Positions 52,708 through 61,542 are shown, counted from the stretch's first letter. The stretch is DNA of 64,000 bases from Methanoregulaceae archaeon UBA467 (GCA_002503825.1 DASP01000015.1:62001-126000), one strand, 5' to 3'. A program made the numbers and translations. The notes: generated by a model not told the origin, from the letters alone.

Positions 52708-54855
52708 TTATGTGCCAAGCGGGGTTGTGGAGAACCCGTAGAGCGTGTCGGCGTTCTCCATGATTACCCAGTACCCTTTAAAAGGCAGGACATCAACAGT
52801 CGGTCCACCGCGAGCATATCCCCAGCCAGGCTGGTTCAGGGCCGGGCTTATTACCATGCTGTACCCGGTTTTTCCGCCGCTCGTCTCATTAATGCTGACG
52901 AGTGCCTGCGATACGGGCAGTACCGTAAATGATCCGTCTTCGTAGGGAGCAGCCGCACTGATCAGGCTGACACCTGCCGGAAGGGAGCGGACCGGCGGGG
53001 TGGTAAGGTCTGACGACGGCACGAGGCAGGCAACGGCCTGTCCGTGTGCCTTGATAAAGAGGGCCTGGAGCGGTACGAGGTCGTACGAGGCATCAGGAAT
53101 AAACCAGTACCCGTTCCAGCCAAGAACTACGGCAATCTTTCCTTGTTCGCTTTCGTTGAAGATGCGGTCAAGCCCGGAATTATCCGGGTCCAGGCTGACG
53201 GGTGTTGAGAACAGGTTCCAGCCGTCACCGAGCGGCACGAAGAATGACGTGGCCGGATTCCTGATGATAACGGAGACACTTGCAGATTCGGTACTGCTGA
53301 GGTTATCGAGGCTATTCGGAGTAGACACCGCGTAAATGGTGTAGGTACCTGCATCTATGCTGAGGTTTGCGGTTTCCCACATGTACTCCCACGTGTTGTC
53401 TTCCTCGACGACTGCACGGGTAAACGAGCTCCCGATACCGTCAACGACGGCTGAATGCGGGTCGGTCAGCGTGCCGCCGGCTGCCGGAAGATCCGGTCCG
53501 GTGATGAACAGGTACGTCGTGTCGGTTGCCTCGGAGTTAACACCGGAAATCCCGACGTCCTCTCCCTTGGAATAGACCTGGTCTCCTGCCGCAACCGTCA
53601 CGGTTCCTTTCTCTACCAGGACATCGACTTCGTCACCCGAGTACTGTCCGTCCTCCTCACTCTCGACTCTGAAGGTGTACTGCATGACCCTGGTATCCTG
53701 GCTGGTCAGCCATCCTACGGTACGGGTACCGCTGGCGGAGGTCGTAATCTGTGCATAGTAGCAGACCCCGTCGGAGGGGGCAGCTGGGACATCGTCCCTG
53801 ATGGTCGGTCCTGATAAACCCCCGTACTGGTAACTGCCGATGGTGTACGGCCCGCCAACCGGGTCTGTGGCCACTCCGCTCTGGGTCGGAACGAGAACCG
53901 GGGGCATGTCGGTCGGGGTCCCGCTCATCTGTCCGGTTCCCTCGACCCACAGGTAGTAGGATGTGCCGGGGCGGCTGGTAATAGTCACCGAGATCGGGTT
54001 GCCACGGACGACCGAGTCCCTGGATGCCTCGATCCGTACCGGGTCTAATGCAATGGTGATGGTCCGGACCGCAGAAACGGTCTTTCCGGTGTAATCAGCT
54101 CCATTAGGGGCCTTATAGTTGTCCTTCATGCCGTTGACGTTGCACTCGGCCCACGCCGTGTATACCCCGTACTTGTACATCCGTGCACCCTGTGCATCAT
54201 GAACTCCGGTATTCCAGCCTGCGTAGGGAGTGGATGCGCCGGCGAGGGGTGCGGTGGAGACCCAGTAATAGAGCGGGGAGTCAAGGTTGAGGGCGGTCAG
54301 CGGGATCGAAATGGTTGTATCCTGGAATAGTTCGGTATAGACTGCACCGTCAGAGTTCCTGACCCTGATGGTGACCTGTCCGTCGGTTGTCGCGTTGTAT
54401 CCGGCACGGTTCGTAATGGAATACAGGTTGCTCTCAACCCTGAAGTTCTCAATGCTGCCGTTTGGAACCGACTTGCCGGTGACATCCTTCTGTGAGGTCT
54501 GGTCCCGGACCATGATCTCGATGGACGGGTCTACGACTATGAAGGCTGGTCCCTGATTTGCCCCGTTCCACCTGTACCAGGTCCCGGTCTTTCCGACGAA
54601 ATTCATCGGTGCGATGTAGAAGTTACCGGAATCGCCTACGTTGAGGATTGAATCAGGGATATCGGCAGAGGGGTCCTTACCTGAAGCAAACCAGGCGATC
54701 TGGGTAGAATTTCCAGCTGCCGCCGAGATGTCCAAACCCTGTTCACCGATAAATACGTCTCCGCCCTGGTCAATTATATTGACAACCGCGTGTACAGGGG
54801 CGGCGATCACAAGAAAAAAAATGAATGCAATAAAAAATATCGATAGTTGTTTCAT
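52708..54855 (-). CDS. DUF3821-type S-layer glycoprotein
   Basis: Exported protein of 715 residues. The signal peptide is at about 1-23 (FFIAFIFFLVIAAPVHA). The N-terminal domain with NIIDQGGDVFIGEQGLDIS and WYRWNG is typical of the DUF3821 domain found in Methanomicrobiales S-layer glycoproteins. Central beta domains (about 260-500) precede a C-terminal domain starting GDGWNLFSTPVSLDPDN and ending FKGYWVIMENADTLYG. Potential N-glycosylation sequons (AGNSTQ, AGYNAT, ANLSID, NLSSTE) are present. No PGF-CTERM-like membrane anchor is seen at the C-terminus, which is unusual for an S-layer protein, so attachment may be indirect or this is a secondary surface protein. Confidence 0.86.
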   Translation of the reverse strand: MKQLSIFFIAFIFFLVIAAPVHAVVNIIDQGGDVFIGEQGLDISAAAGNSTQIAWFASGKDPSADIPDSILNVGDSGNFYIAPMNFVGKTGTWYRWNGANQGPAFIVVDPSIEIMVRDQTSQKDVTGKSVPNGSIENFRVESNLYSITNRAGYNATTDGQVTIRVRNSDGAVYTELFQDTTISIPLTALNLDSPLYYWVSTAPLAGASTPYAGWNTGVHDAQGARMYKYGVYTAWAECNVNGMKDNYKAPNGADYTGKTVSAVRTITIALDPVRIEASRDSVVRGNPISVTITSRPGTSYYLWVEGTGQMSGTPTDMPPVLVPTQSGVATDPVGGPYTIGSYQYGGLSGPTIRDDVPAAPSDGVCYYAQITTSASGTRTVGWLTSQDTRVMQYTFRVESEEDGQYSGDEVDVLVEKGTVTVAAGDQVYSKGEDVGISGVNSEATDTTYLFITGPDLPAAGGTLTDPHSAVVDGIGSSFTRAVVEEDNTWEYMWETANLSIDAGTYTIYAVSTPNSLDNLSSTESASVSVIIRNPATSFFVPLGDGWNLFSTPVSLDPDNSGLDRIFNESEQGKIAVVLGWNGYWFIPDASYDLVPLQALFIKAHGQAVACLVPSSDLTTPPVRSLPAGVSLISAAAPYEDGSFTVLPVSQALVSINETSGGKTGYSMVISPALNQPGWGYARGGPTVDVLPFKGYWVIMENADTLYGFSTTPLGT

Positions 54856-55033
54856 GTATCAATATCCCCCCATTTTGTATAGGTATACAATAAAAAGAGG
54901 AAAGGATTATAAAACTTTGGCTGGTATGAACGCCATCCTCCGATTATGCAATTGCATCACCCAGGGAGAGCCAGAGACGAAATATCGTCAATAACAACCT
55001 CATCCACGTTCATCGCATCTCTCACAGTGAATG
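54856..55033. other. Short intergenic stretch
   Basis: Promoter region of the S-layer gene (a/t-rich tatacaataaaaag at about 54882-54895) and spacer before the small zinc-ribbon copy. No other feature is seen. Confidence 0.4.
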
Positions 55034-55228
55034 CTATTGAACTGGCCTTTCATAACATCCCTCACATAGCCTCACTCCTCTCTTCCGGGCACTCCACACG
55101 GCCGGCTCAAGGTCACATACCGTGCATCGGCTGATTGAGACGCTCACCCGTTCCATGCTCGAAGTATCAATCACACAAGGCAGGGGAGGAGCCGCGGTCC
55201 GTTCCCGGTCTACTGCCGCCCGGGTTAC
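55034..55228 (-). pseudogene. Second copy of the small zinc-ribbon protein, start codon damaged
   Basis: The minus strand encodes a 64-codon frame aligned along its length with the intact small protein at 60839. It reads TRAAVDRERTAAPP, then MERVSVSISRCTVCDLEPAVW, ending RLCEGCYERPVQ. The two zinc-ligand pairs CTVC and CEGC are intact. At the position of the expected start Met the codon is GTA; the DNA reads gcaATGTAACCCGG, so removing two bases (TA) would restore ATG ACC CGG, matching the MTRA start of the other copy. Translation could still begin at an internal ATG at 55156 (40 residues). It lies 210 bases downstream of tRNA-Thr on the same strand. Confidence 0.72.
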
Positions 55229-55274
55229 ATTGCCTGTAAATCATCCGGGCCACCCGCCGGTCCTTATTATGCTT

Positions 55275-55284
55275 GGTTATAAGG
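55275..55284 (-). promoter_or_regulatory. TATA-like box before the second zinc-ribbon copy
   Basis: Minus-strand ccttataacc lies about 50 bases before the expected start of the zinc-ribbon frame, similar to the spacing at the intact copy. Confidence 0.4.
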
Positions 55285-55438
55285 CCTGATGCCATTGCTT
55301 TGTCAATTGCGAAGCCGCCATAAACGGATTCGACGCTTGAAAATTATCCTCCCGTAAGGACATTGTGGAAGATGTCATTCAACATGGTCAGAAAGGATGT
55401 ATAAAAAGACTTCACAAAAAATCCTGAAAAAGAAAATA

Positions 55439-55511
55439 AGCCTCAGGCGAGATTTGAACTCGCGGCCTCGTCCTTACCAAGGACGCGCTCTGCCGGCTGA
55501 GCCACTGAGGC
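55439..55511 (-). tRNA. tRNA-Thr (anticodon GGT)
   Basis: The minus strand folds into a full cloverleaf of 73 bases. Acceptor stem GCCTCAG/CTGAGGC, D arm GCTCAGCCGGCAGAGC, anticodon stem CGTCC/GGACG with loop TTGGTAA, T arm GCGAG-TTCAAAT-CTCGC, discriminator T. The anticodon GGT reads ACC (Thr). No CCA is encoded and there is no intron. Confidence 0.95.
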
Positions 55512-55675
55512 ACAGTGCACCAATAACATTAGGAGTATTCGTTTTAAAAGATTGCGGAAATGCCCTGAAAAAAAGGACATTTTTCGCCTGAATTCTATCC
55601 GGAAATGTCACATCCCGCCCGTGTCGCATACAGGAATATCCAGGATCGGTGCAAACTAACATGGTAAAATCAGGT

Positions 55676-56386
55676 TTAAAGGCCTTCAAGCATCTTGATG
55701 CTCGAAATGACTCCCTCGAGTGTCGACACCTCTACAATTGGAGTAGCCCTGTCACGGGCGACCGCCTTCATGACCGCGGTGAAATCAATGGTTCCTTCAC
55801 CGACTGCAGAATGTGTATCCTCCTTTCCGTCGTTGTCGTGCAGGTGTACATGGCTGATCCTGCAGTCGAGAAAGTCATCAAGGCACTGGTTCAGGTTGGC
55901 ATGCCCCACGTCGAGTGCAAAACCGCAGCCGTCGATGATATCGAGTTCATCGGGTGTTTTGAGGAAGAAATAGTTCCAGTTTCCCATGTTCTCGATGTAG
56001 TAGTTCACCGAATACTGGTCTGCCAGCGCTTCGAGTTCACGGAGTGACCGCCGGAACTGCTTCAAAGCCTTCTTCCGCTCCTCCTCCCATGCAAAATAAC
56101 CCGGGTGGACGATGACGCCGGCGCGGATCTCCCCTGCTACCGAGAAGCACTGCTCCATGACTTCCACGCTGGCCCTCCTGATAGGTTCGAGCACGCTCGC
56201 GATATTCACCCCGCGTGAAGGGGCGTGCAGGGCATACTGAAGCGAGAACGAGGAGAGCTGGTCGGGAGATTCAATGAAATGCGGGCCGTCGTCCATGATC
56301 TCGACGAGGCTGGTAATTCCGGAGAGAGTCTCAAGTGCTTCATCGAGAGGTTCTGCATGGAGACAAAACGACGAGACGCCGAACAT
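55676..56386 (-). CDS. Sugar phosphate isomerase/epimerase-like TIM-barrel protein
   Basis: Predicted xylose isomerase-like TIM-barrel enzyme of 236 residues from the Met at 56386; the frame extends to 56437 but the extra 17 residues look non-coding. Metal-site blocks of the AP endonuclease/sugar isomerase superfamily are present: YALHAPSRGVN, VIVHPGYF, YYIENMGNW, FALDVGHANL, ISHVHLHDNDGKEDTHSAVG EG and VEVST near the end. The His/Glu/Asp pattern suggests two or three divalent metal ligands. The substrate is unknown. It lies between tRNA-Thr and the MscS gene, on the same strand. Confidence 0.86.
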   Translation of the reverse strand: MFGVSSFCLHAEPLDEALETLSGITSLVEIMDDGPHFIESPDQLSSFSLQYALHAPSRGVNIASVLEPIRRASVEVMEQCFSVAGEIRAGVIVHPGYFAWEEERKKALKQFRRSLRELEALADQYSVNYYIENMGNWNYFFLKTPDELDIIDGCGFALDVGHANLNQCLDDFLDCRISHVHLHDNDGKEDTHSAVGEGTIDFTAVMKAVARDRATPIVEVSTLEGVISSIKMLEGL

Positions 56387-56476
56387 ACATGCCGTTAGGT
56401 GAAAAACCAAAAAAATGTTGTGATAGTGAACAATCACTGAAGGTGTCCGAAAAAAGAGGTATGCTGTTGTTCCGGG

Positions 56477-57526
56477 CTACTTGCGCATGTGCACATCCAT
56501 CTGCGGGAACGGGATCTCGATTCCCTCTTCTTCGAACCGCTCTGCAATCCGTGTGTTGATTGCGTCCTGCACATCCCAGGTCATCGAAAAGTCGGTTGTC
56601 CAGACCAGCATCTGGAAGTTCAGGCTCGAAGCCCCGAACTCGAGGAAAAAGATCAGCGGTTCCGGATCGGTGAGGAGGTAGGGTAATTTTTCTGCCTGTT
56701 CCCACGCAATCTCCAGGACTATCTTTTTTACTTTGTTGACATCAGTGCCATACGCCACGCTGACCGGTATGCGGACCTTGAGACGGGTATCGGGCTGGGC
56801 ATAGTTTATTACGAAATTCTCGACGATCTTCTTGTTCGGGACGGTTACGATCTGGTTATCGAGCGTTTTTATCCGTGTGCTCCGTGAGCCGACCGAGATG
56901 ACATCGCCGTAGAATTCGTCGATTTTCACGCGGTCACCGATTTTGAAGGGTTTATCCGCTGCAATGATCGCCCCGCCGAAGAAGTTCGAGAGGACGTCCT
57001 GCAACGCAAGGGTGATACCGAGGGTGACGATCCCTGCACCTGCGAGGAACGGGGTGATATCCACCTCGAGGGTGTAGAGGACGAGCATGATGGCCGCAAA
57101 CCAGATGATGTATTTGGCCGCCATCTGGGCGAGCGTTATCATGCGGTCATCCATATCGGTCTCGGTCTTTGCCGCGATCCTGTGGCCGTATATCGTGAGG
57201 ATGTCATAGAAAAAGCTTGAGACGATCCAGGCACCGATAATGATCCATATCGAATTGAAGTACTTGCTGTCGACGACCCATGCGTAGGCCTCAGGCAGGT
57301 CCGCGACCTGGAGTGCAATATAGATGGAAATGACCATGATCGCGATGACCATGGGTATTCCGATCGCCGAAAGGATGATGTCGTCCAGCATGGTATCTGT
57401 TTCTTCGGCCTTACCACGGAGCCAGCCGACGATGGCGTAGAGCAGGAGTGCCACTACAAAACCGGCAATAATCACGCCAACGGCAAGCAGGTTCCCGGAA
57501 ATACCGAATAATGTTCCGGCTGACAT
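56477..57526 (-). CDS. Small-conductance mechanosensitive channel, MscS family
   Basis: Membrane tension-gated channel of 349 residues from the ATG at 57526. There are about five hydrophobic segments in the first 200 residues. The pore-lining helix and start of the beta domain read GAGIVTLGITLALQDVLSNF then GGAIIAADKPFKIGDRVKI, the MscS signature. The cytoplasmic vestibule domain follows to the C-terminus. The frame opens at 57568, but a TATA-like aaaatatta (minus strand, 57553-57561) lies about 30 bases before 57526, which favours the later ATG. It diverges from hypD. Confidence 0.92.
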   Translation of the reverse strand: MSAGTLFGISGNLLAVGVIIAGFVVALLLYAIVGWLRGKAEETDTMLDDIILSAIGIPMVIAIMVISIYIALQVADLPEAYAWVVDSKYFNSIWIIIGAWIVSSFFYDILTIYGHRIAAKTETDMDDRMITLAQMAAKYIIWFAAIMLVLYTLEVDITPFLAGAGIVTLGITLALQDVLSNFFGGAIIAADKPFKIGDRVKIDEFYGDVISVGSRSTRIKTLDNQIVTVPNKKIVENFVINYAQPDTRLKVRIPVSVAYGTDVNKVKKIVLEIAWEQAEKLPYLLTDPEPLIFFLEFGASSLNFQMLVWTTDFSMTWDVQDAINTRIAERFEEEGIEIPFPQMDVHMRK

Positions 57527-57552
57527 ATCACTATTATTATCATTCAGCCATG

Positions 57553-57563
57553 TTAATATTTTA
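57553..57563 (-). promoter_or_regulatory. TATA box of the MscS gene, next to the hypD start
   Basis: Palindromic-looking ttaatatttta lies between the MscS start at 57526 and the hypD ATG at 57571. Its distance fits MscS; it is too close to hypD to drive that gene, whose promoter must lie inside the MscS 5' region. Confidence 0.45.
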
Positions 57564-57570
57564 GGCAATA

Positions 57571-58599
57571 ATGGCGATTGGAAAGGATATAACCCGGAAA
57601 CTCCACGAACTCACCGATCGTGACCTCACCTTCATGCACATCTGCGGGACCCACGAGGCGGCGATCGCCCGGAACGGCATCCGGAGCGTGCTCCCGAAGA
57701 ACCTGAAGATCGTGATGGGGCCGGGATGCCCGGTCTGTATCACGCCGCAGGGTGAGATCGATGCCGCCCTCGAACTGGTGGAACAGGACTGTATCGTCGC
57801 CACCTACGGAGACCTGCTCAGGGTGCCGGGCTCGAAGGGGTCTCTCGAGTCGAGCGGCGGTGACGTGAGGGTGGTGCAGGGTGTCCACAAGGCCGTTGAG
57901 ATTGCGAATTCGACCGATAAAGAGGTCGTGTTCATCTCGGTCGGGTTCGAGACGACCGCACCGACCGTTGCGGCGACTATTCTTACCAATCCCCCTGAGA
58001 ACTTTTCCATTCTCTCGTGCCACCGGCTTGTCCCGCCGGCGATGCAGTGGCTGCTCGAACAGGGCGAGGCGAAGCTCCACGGGTTCCTGCTCCCGGGTCA
58101 TGTCTGCACCGTGATGGGATACAAGGAGTACCTCCCGTTCCCGGTCCCGCAGGTGGTCGCCGGGTTCGAGCCCGACGATATCCTGCTCGGGCTCCTGATG
58201 CTCGTCGAGCAGGTCAGGGAAGGTGTGGCGAGGCTCGACAACGCCTACCCGAGGGCGGTCTCGTGCGAGGGGAATGTGAAGGCACAGGAGATGATGTACC
58301 GGGTCTTTGAGCCGTGCGACGTGGAATGGAGAGGGTTCCCCGTCATCCCGAAGTCAGGCCTCCGCCTGAAGAAAGAGTATGAACAGTACGATGCGCAGAA
58401 GAAGTTCGGCATCGAGTTCAAGCATGTCGGCAAGCATTCGGCCTGCATCTGCGACAAGGTGCTGCGGGGAATCGCCCAGCCCTCTGACTGCAAGCTCTTC
58501 GGGAAGGTCTGCACACCCCGGACGCCGGTCGGCCCGTGCATGGTCAGCCATGAAGGGGCATGCAAGATCTGGCACATGTACCAGGTCAAGCGTACGTGA
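57571..58599 (+). CDS. hypD: Hydrogenase maturation protein HypD
   Basis: Iron-sulfur protein that works with HypC to assemble the Fe(CN)2CO group of [NiFe]-hydrogenases. The 342 residues show all the HypD blocks: FMHICGTHE at about 21-29, VMGPGCPVCITP at about 48-59 with the CPxC pair, VGFETTAPT at about 128-136, and a C-terminal cysteine cluster (SACICDKVLRG, GKVCTPRTPVGPCMVS) for the 4Fe-4S centre. No other hyp gene is nearby. A palindrome plus oligo-T directly at the stop forms a terminator. Confidence 0.97.
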   Translation: MAIGKDITRKLHELTDRDLTFMHICGTHEAAIARNGIRSVLPKNLKIVMGPGCPVCITPQGEIDAALELVEQDCIVATYGDLLRVPGSKGSLESSGGDVRVVQGVHKAVEIANSTDKEVVFISVGFETTAPTVAATILTNPPENFSILSCHRLVPPAMQWLLEQGEAKLHGFLLPGHVCTVMGYKEYLPFPVPQVVAGFEPDDILLGLLMLVEQVREGVARLDNAYPRAVSCEGNVKAQEMMYRVFEPCDVEWRGFPVIPKSGLRLKKEYEQYDAQKKFGIEFKHVGKHSACICDKVLRGIAQPSDCKLFGKVCTPRTPVGPCMVSHEGACKIWHMYQVKRT

Positions 58600-58616
58600 A
58601 CCGGTTCATTTTTTTG
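58598..58616 (+). terminator. Terminator at the end of hypD
   Basis: The palindrome gaaccggttc begins at the last base of the hypD stop region and is followed by a run of seven T. Confidence 0.55.
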
Positions 58617-59064
58617 TATATCCACAAAAACAGGGGTGTATTACCGGTTTCCCGGGTCTCTATTTTTTGAACTCTTTTCAGCAGCCACAATAACCAATAC
58701 ACATTGATTCTTCCCTGGTCCGATACGCAGCGGCAGAAATGTCTGTATGCGGACGTAGTCTGATCCTATCGGGTGTGAAGTCACTAAACGGTAAATGCAT
58801 CGTTTATCGCGGGTTCATGTGTCCTGACTCCGGATTGCGTACATGCACTACCCGGGGAAAACGGCAGGATTTGTGGGGGGTGTCCGATCCTGTCGTCCGT
58901 TCAATTGAAACAGTATAATACCTGTGGATACGAATCGATGGTAATTGTACGATCACCGAAACGGCAGCCTGGCCCCCTCCATGGCGAAATTCGAAGTGGT
59001 ATCCGGCAATGAGTGGGATCTCGTGTTTTCCCGCCCGGAAAAAATGATGATGGTGTGAGAGCTG
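58617..59064. other. Intergenic region before the ThrE-like gene
   Basis: About 450 bases with no strongly supported gene. A 25-codon frame at 58981-59058 (starting MAKFEVVSGNEWDLVF) ends 6 bases before the GTG start of the exporter and could be a tiny leader peptide, but nothing confirms it. Confidence 0.45.
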
Positions 59065-60369
59065 GTGGACAAAGCAGACCGGGAAGGCCCGGAGAGAGAG
59101 ACTACCGGAGCAACGACGAGTGGCAGCGGTCAACTGGATGAGATAATCAAAGCGGAACTGGACCTTGGCACCATGCTCTTTTCCGCCGGGTCACCAGGGC
59201 AGAGGATCCTCGACTCTGTCACCTTCCTTAACGAGAAGCTGCACGGGGGGAAGATGCATGTCCTTCTCGGGTTCGAAGCGCTGGTAATCTCCCAGGAACG
59301 GGATGGCAGGCGACGGGTCGGCATGCGGCAGTTACCGTTTCCGGCAACGGTGAACGGGCAGTCCCTTGTCAGCATAAGCCGCTACCTGAATTCACTTCCT
59401 GCCGCCGTGGATGCATCCCGGGTCTCCCGGGACCTTGAAGATCTTGAGCTCCGGCCGGGTCGTTCCCTGGCACTTACGATGATTGCGCTGGTCATTTTCA
59501 CGGCGATATTCGGCTACTTCAACCGTGCGGACGGGTGGGCCCTCGTCATCATCAGCATCGCAGCCCTCCTGGCCGGGATGACCCGCGAGGTGGTGATCAG
59601 GAAGGAATTCGATTACTATCTCGGGGTCCTCGCCGCCACGCTGGTCGCCACGACGTCGGCAGCGCTGCTATCGCAGGTCATCCCGACGGGAAGCCCGCTC
59701 GTCTCGCTCATCATCCCCTGCGTCTTTCTCATCCCGGGCTTCCAGCTCATCAACGGCGGCTGGGAGGTCCTCCGGAACCACATGCACATCGGCATGCCCC
59801 GCCTGATGGTGTTCGTAAGTGTCCTTGCCATCATGTCGGTCGGGCTGCTCGCCGTCCTCCTGCTCTATTCCCCGGCAGCGGAGAGTGTCGGTTTTTCCTT
59901 CACGACCGAGGTTACGTTGATAATTGATATGCTGCTCGGCGCACTTGCAGCGCTTTGTTTCTGTATCCTCATGAAGGGCCCGAGAAATGTATTCCTCGTC
60001 TGCCTGCTCTGCGGTGCAGCGGGACGGTTCATACGCACAATCGTCGTCGCCGAAGGGGGATCCGGGTATGCGGGGGTGTTCTTCGGCACGCTCGCCCTCA
60101 CGGTCCTGGCCGTGATCATCTGCAGGCGACTGGAAATTCCGGTTCTCCTGCCCGTGGTAGCGGCATCGGTACAGTTCATCCCGGGATATTATTACATCCT
60201 GACCCTGCAGGATATGGCAACGGTTATCCAGATGGGAACTTCAGCACCGTATACTATCGTTGCTTCAATGGTATCAACAGGACTGCTCACGCTCTTTATC
60301 TCTGCCTCCATTGTCTTTGGGACCCTCCTGCCGATGCTCGTTATGATGAGGAAGACCCGGTTTTACTGA
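59065..60369 (+). CDS. ThrE-family threonine/serine exporter-like membrane protein
   Basis: Membrane protein of 434 residues. The soluble N-terminal part (about 20-125) has LDEIIKAELDLGTMLFSAG and VISISRYLNSLPAA-like features of the ThrE/YjjP cytoplasmic domain. About ten hydrophobic segments follow (from about 130), with the internal repeat typical of fused YjjP-YjjB proteins: IPCVFLIPGFQLINGGWEVL and VAASVQFIPGYYYI. It likely exports threonine/serine or related small molecules, on family grounds. The start is GTG. It is transcribed alone and ends 300 bases before tRNA-Arg. Confidence 0.87.
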   Translation: MDKADREGPERETTGATTSGSGQLDEIIKAELDLGTMLFSAGSPGQRILDSVTFLNEKLHGGKMHVLLGFEALVISQERDGRRRVGMRQLPFPATVNGQSLVSISRYLNSLPAAVDASRVSRDLEDLELRPGRSLALTMIALVIFTAIFGYFNRADGWALVIISIAALLAGMTREVVIRKEFDYYLGVLAATLVATTSAALLSQVIPTGSPLVSLIIPCVFLIPGFQLINGGWEVLRNHMHIGMPRLMVFVSVLAIMSVGLLAVLLLYSPAAESVGFSFTTEVTLIIDMLLGALAALCFCILMKGPRNVFLVCLLCGAAGRFIRTIVVAEGGSGYAGVFFGTLALTVLAVIICRRLEIPVLLPVVAASVQFIPGYYYILTLQDMATVIQMGTSAPYTIVASMVSTGLLTLFISASIVFGTLLPMLVMMRKTRFY

Positions 60370-60667
60370 GGGGGGAGCGGCAGGTGACGGCCGGGCGGGA
60401 ACGGTGAACAACAGGGTGTGAGCATGTGGGCTCCGCCAGTAAGGAGGGATACGAAACAGGGTATTCATTTTCACCGGTTTTTCCTTTCGTCCGGTTAAAA
60501 TTGGCGCGAATCTGGAAAGGTGATATGTGCAAATAGTTCCGGACCGGCTGTCAATCTCTGAAGAGTTATGGTCTTACAGAAAAAGGTATTTCAATATCCC
60601 CAACCCTGTTATATAAGAATTACAAGACGACGGGATCTCCTGTGTGTGCTTTGTGGTTCGACGCCTT

Positions 60668-60739
60668 GTCCCGGTAGGGTAGTGGACATCCTAGAAGCCT
60701 CCGGAGCTTTTGACCCGGGTTCAAATCCCGGCCGGGGCG
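60668..60739 (+). tRNA. tRNA-Arg (anticodon CCG)
   Basis: A 72-base cloverleaf. Acceptor GTCCCGG/CCGGGGC (one T-G pair), D arm GGGTAGTGGACATCCT, anticodon stem GAAGC/GCTTT with loop CTCCGGA, variable TGAC, T arm CCGGG-TTCAAAT-CCCGG, discriminator G. The anticodon CCG reads CGG (Arg). The D stem has one T-T mismatch. No CCA is encoded. Confidence 0.88.
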
Positions 60740-60792
60740 TAAATCTGTTTTGATGAAGGGAGCATTTCGACTGTTTACGCCGTATATTGTTC

Positions 60793-60802
60793 GATTTTTA
60801 TG
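60793..60802 (+). promoter_or_regulatory. TATA-like box of the small zinc-ribbon gene
   Basis: Sequence gatttttatg lies about 42 bases before the ATG at 60839, between tRNA-Arg and the gene, so the small gene has its own promoter. Confidence 0.45.
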
Positions 60803-60838
60803 TTTCCCCCAGGGTGTTGTTGGTGTGGATAAGCCTGT

Positions 60839-61024
60839 ATGACGAGAGCTTATCGCTCTTCTCGGTCGGGGCCGGGGCTGATCGATGTGGACCGGCTTGA
60901 ACGGGCGACCGTTGAAATAGGGCGATGCACGGTGTGCGGGTTGGAGAAAGCGGTATGGGTGGACCGGGAGAAGGGAGTGAAGTTATGTGAAGGGTGTTGG
61001 GGGAGGGAAGTTTTCAAGGATTGA
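60839..61024 (+). CDS. Small zinc-ribbon protein next to tRNA-Arg
   Basis: A 61-residue protein. The N-terminal 28 residues are basic and flexible (MTRAYRSSRSGPGLIDVD); the C-terminal half is a four-cysteine zinc ribbon with CTVCG and CEGCW spaced by 20 residues. I do not know a named family, but a second, damaged copy is present at 55034-55228, also just downstream of a tRNA gene on the same strand. That arrangement points to a conserved small protein or to a mobile unit targeting tRNA 3' ends. A nucleic-acid-binding role is inference from the ribbon. Confidence 0.78.
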   Translation: MTRAYRSSRSGPGLIDVDRLERATVEIGRCTVCGLEKAVWVDREKGVKLCEGCWGREVFKD

Positions 61025-61029
61025 ATTCA

Positions 61030-61542
61030 TCAATCCAGCATTTTACTTTTCTTCCTCCATTCCGAGAGAAGGTTTTTACATTCATTTTTTGGGGGATTCC
61101 TCCTATTCTGTTGCATTACCTGGTATGCAGAAATTGCATCCTTATAGGCAATGATGGACTGGCTGGCAAGAAAATCGAGTAACCAGCAGGTCCCATAGCA
61201 GGTAACCCCGATTTGAACAGCTACATGCCGGAGATTTTCATCCCCGGAGATCAAAATGGTGTTTTGCGACTTCGCAAGAATTAATACTGAAATATCCTCG
61301 TATGACGGTTTGTCGTATATCTCAAGGAGTTCTGATATCTCTGCGACTTCGGCAGACGTTAGCGGCTCAACTATCAGTCCCATCCGGGACAATTCATCAA
61401 AAGGAGGAAATCTGATTTCATGACGGAGAAAGTCGGTGATGATAAATGTGCAGGGCAGGGTGAATATACGAGGGAGCAGGTTGCAAAAATGGAGGTCGAT
61501 GAGGGTATTTGTATCAACTACATACGAGGGGTGAGGGCTCAA
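61030..61542 (-). CDS. PIN-domain protein (putative toxin nuclease)
   Basis: Predicted Mg2+-dependent ribonuclease of 170 residues. The PIN-fold acidic residues are in YVVDTNTLIDL (Asp10), a central Glu in FLRHEIRF, Asp in SYEDISVLILA (about 97) and Asp in LISGDENLRHVA (about 116). The gene start overlaps the end of the HTH-ImmA/IrrE gene by 29 bases, the classic layout of a toxin-antitoxin or defence pair in which the regulator comes first. Base composition is A/T-richer than in neighbours, suggesting acquisition by transfer. Confidence 0.85.
   Translation of the reverse strand: MSPHPSYVVDTNTLIDLHFCNLLPRIFTLPCTFIITDFLRHEIRFPPFDELSRMGLIVEPLTSAEVAEISELLEIYDKPSYEDISVLILAKSQNTILISGDENLRHVAVQIGVTCYGTCWLLDFLASQSIIAYKDAISAYQVMQQNRRNPPKNECKNLLSEWRKKSKMLD

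Noticed and set aside
58981..59058. 25-codon frame just before the ThrE-like exporter
   Set aside because: Too short and without a ribosome site; kept only as a remark.
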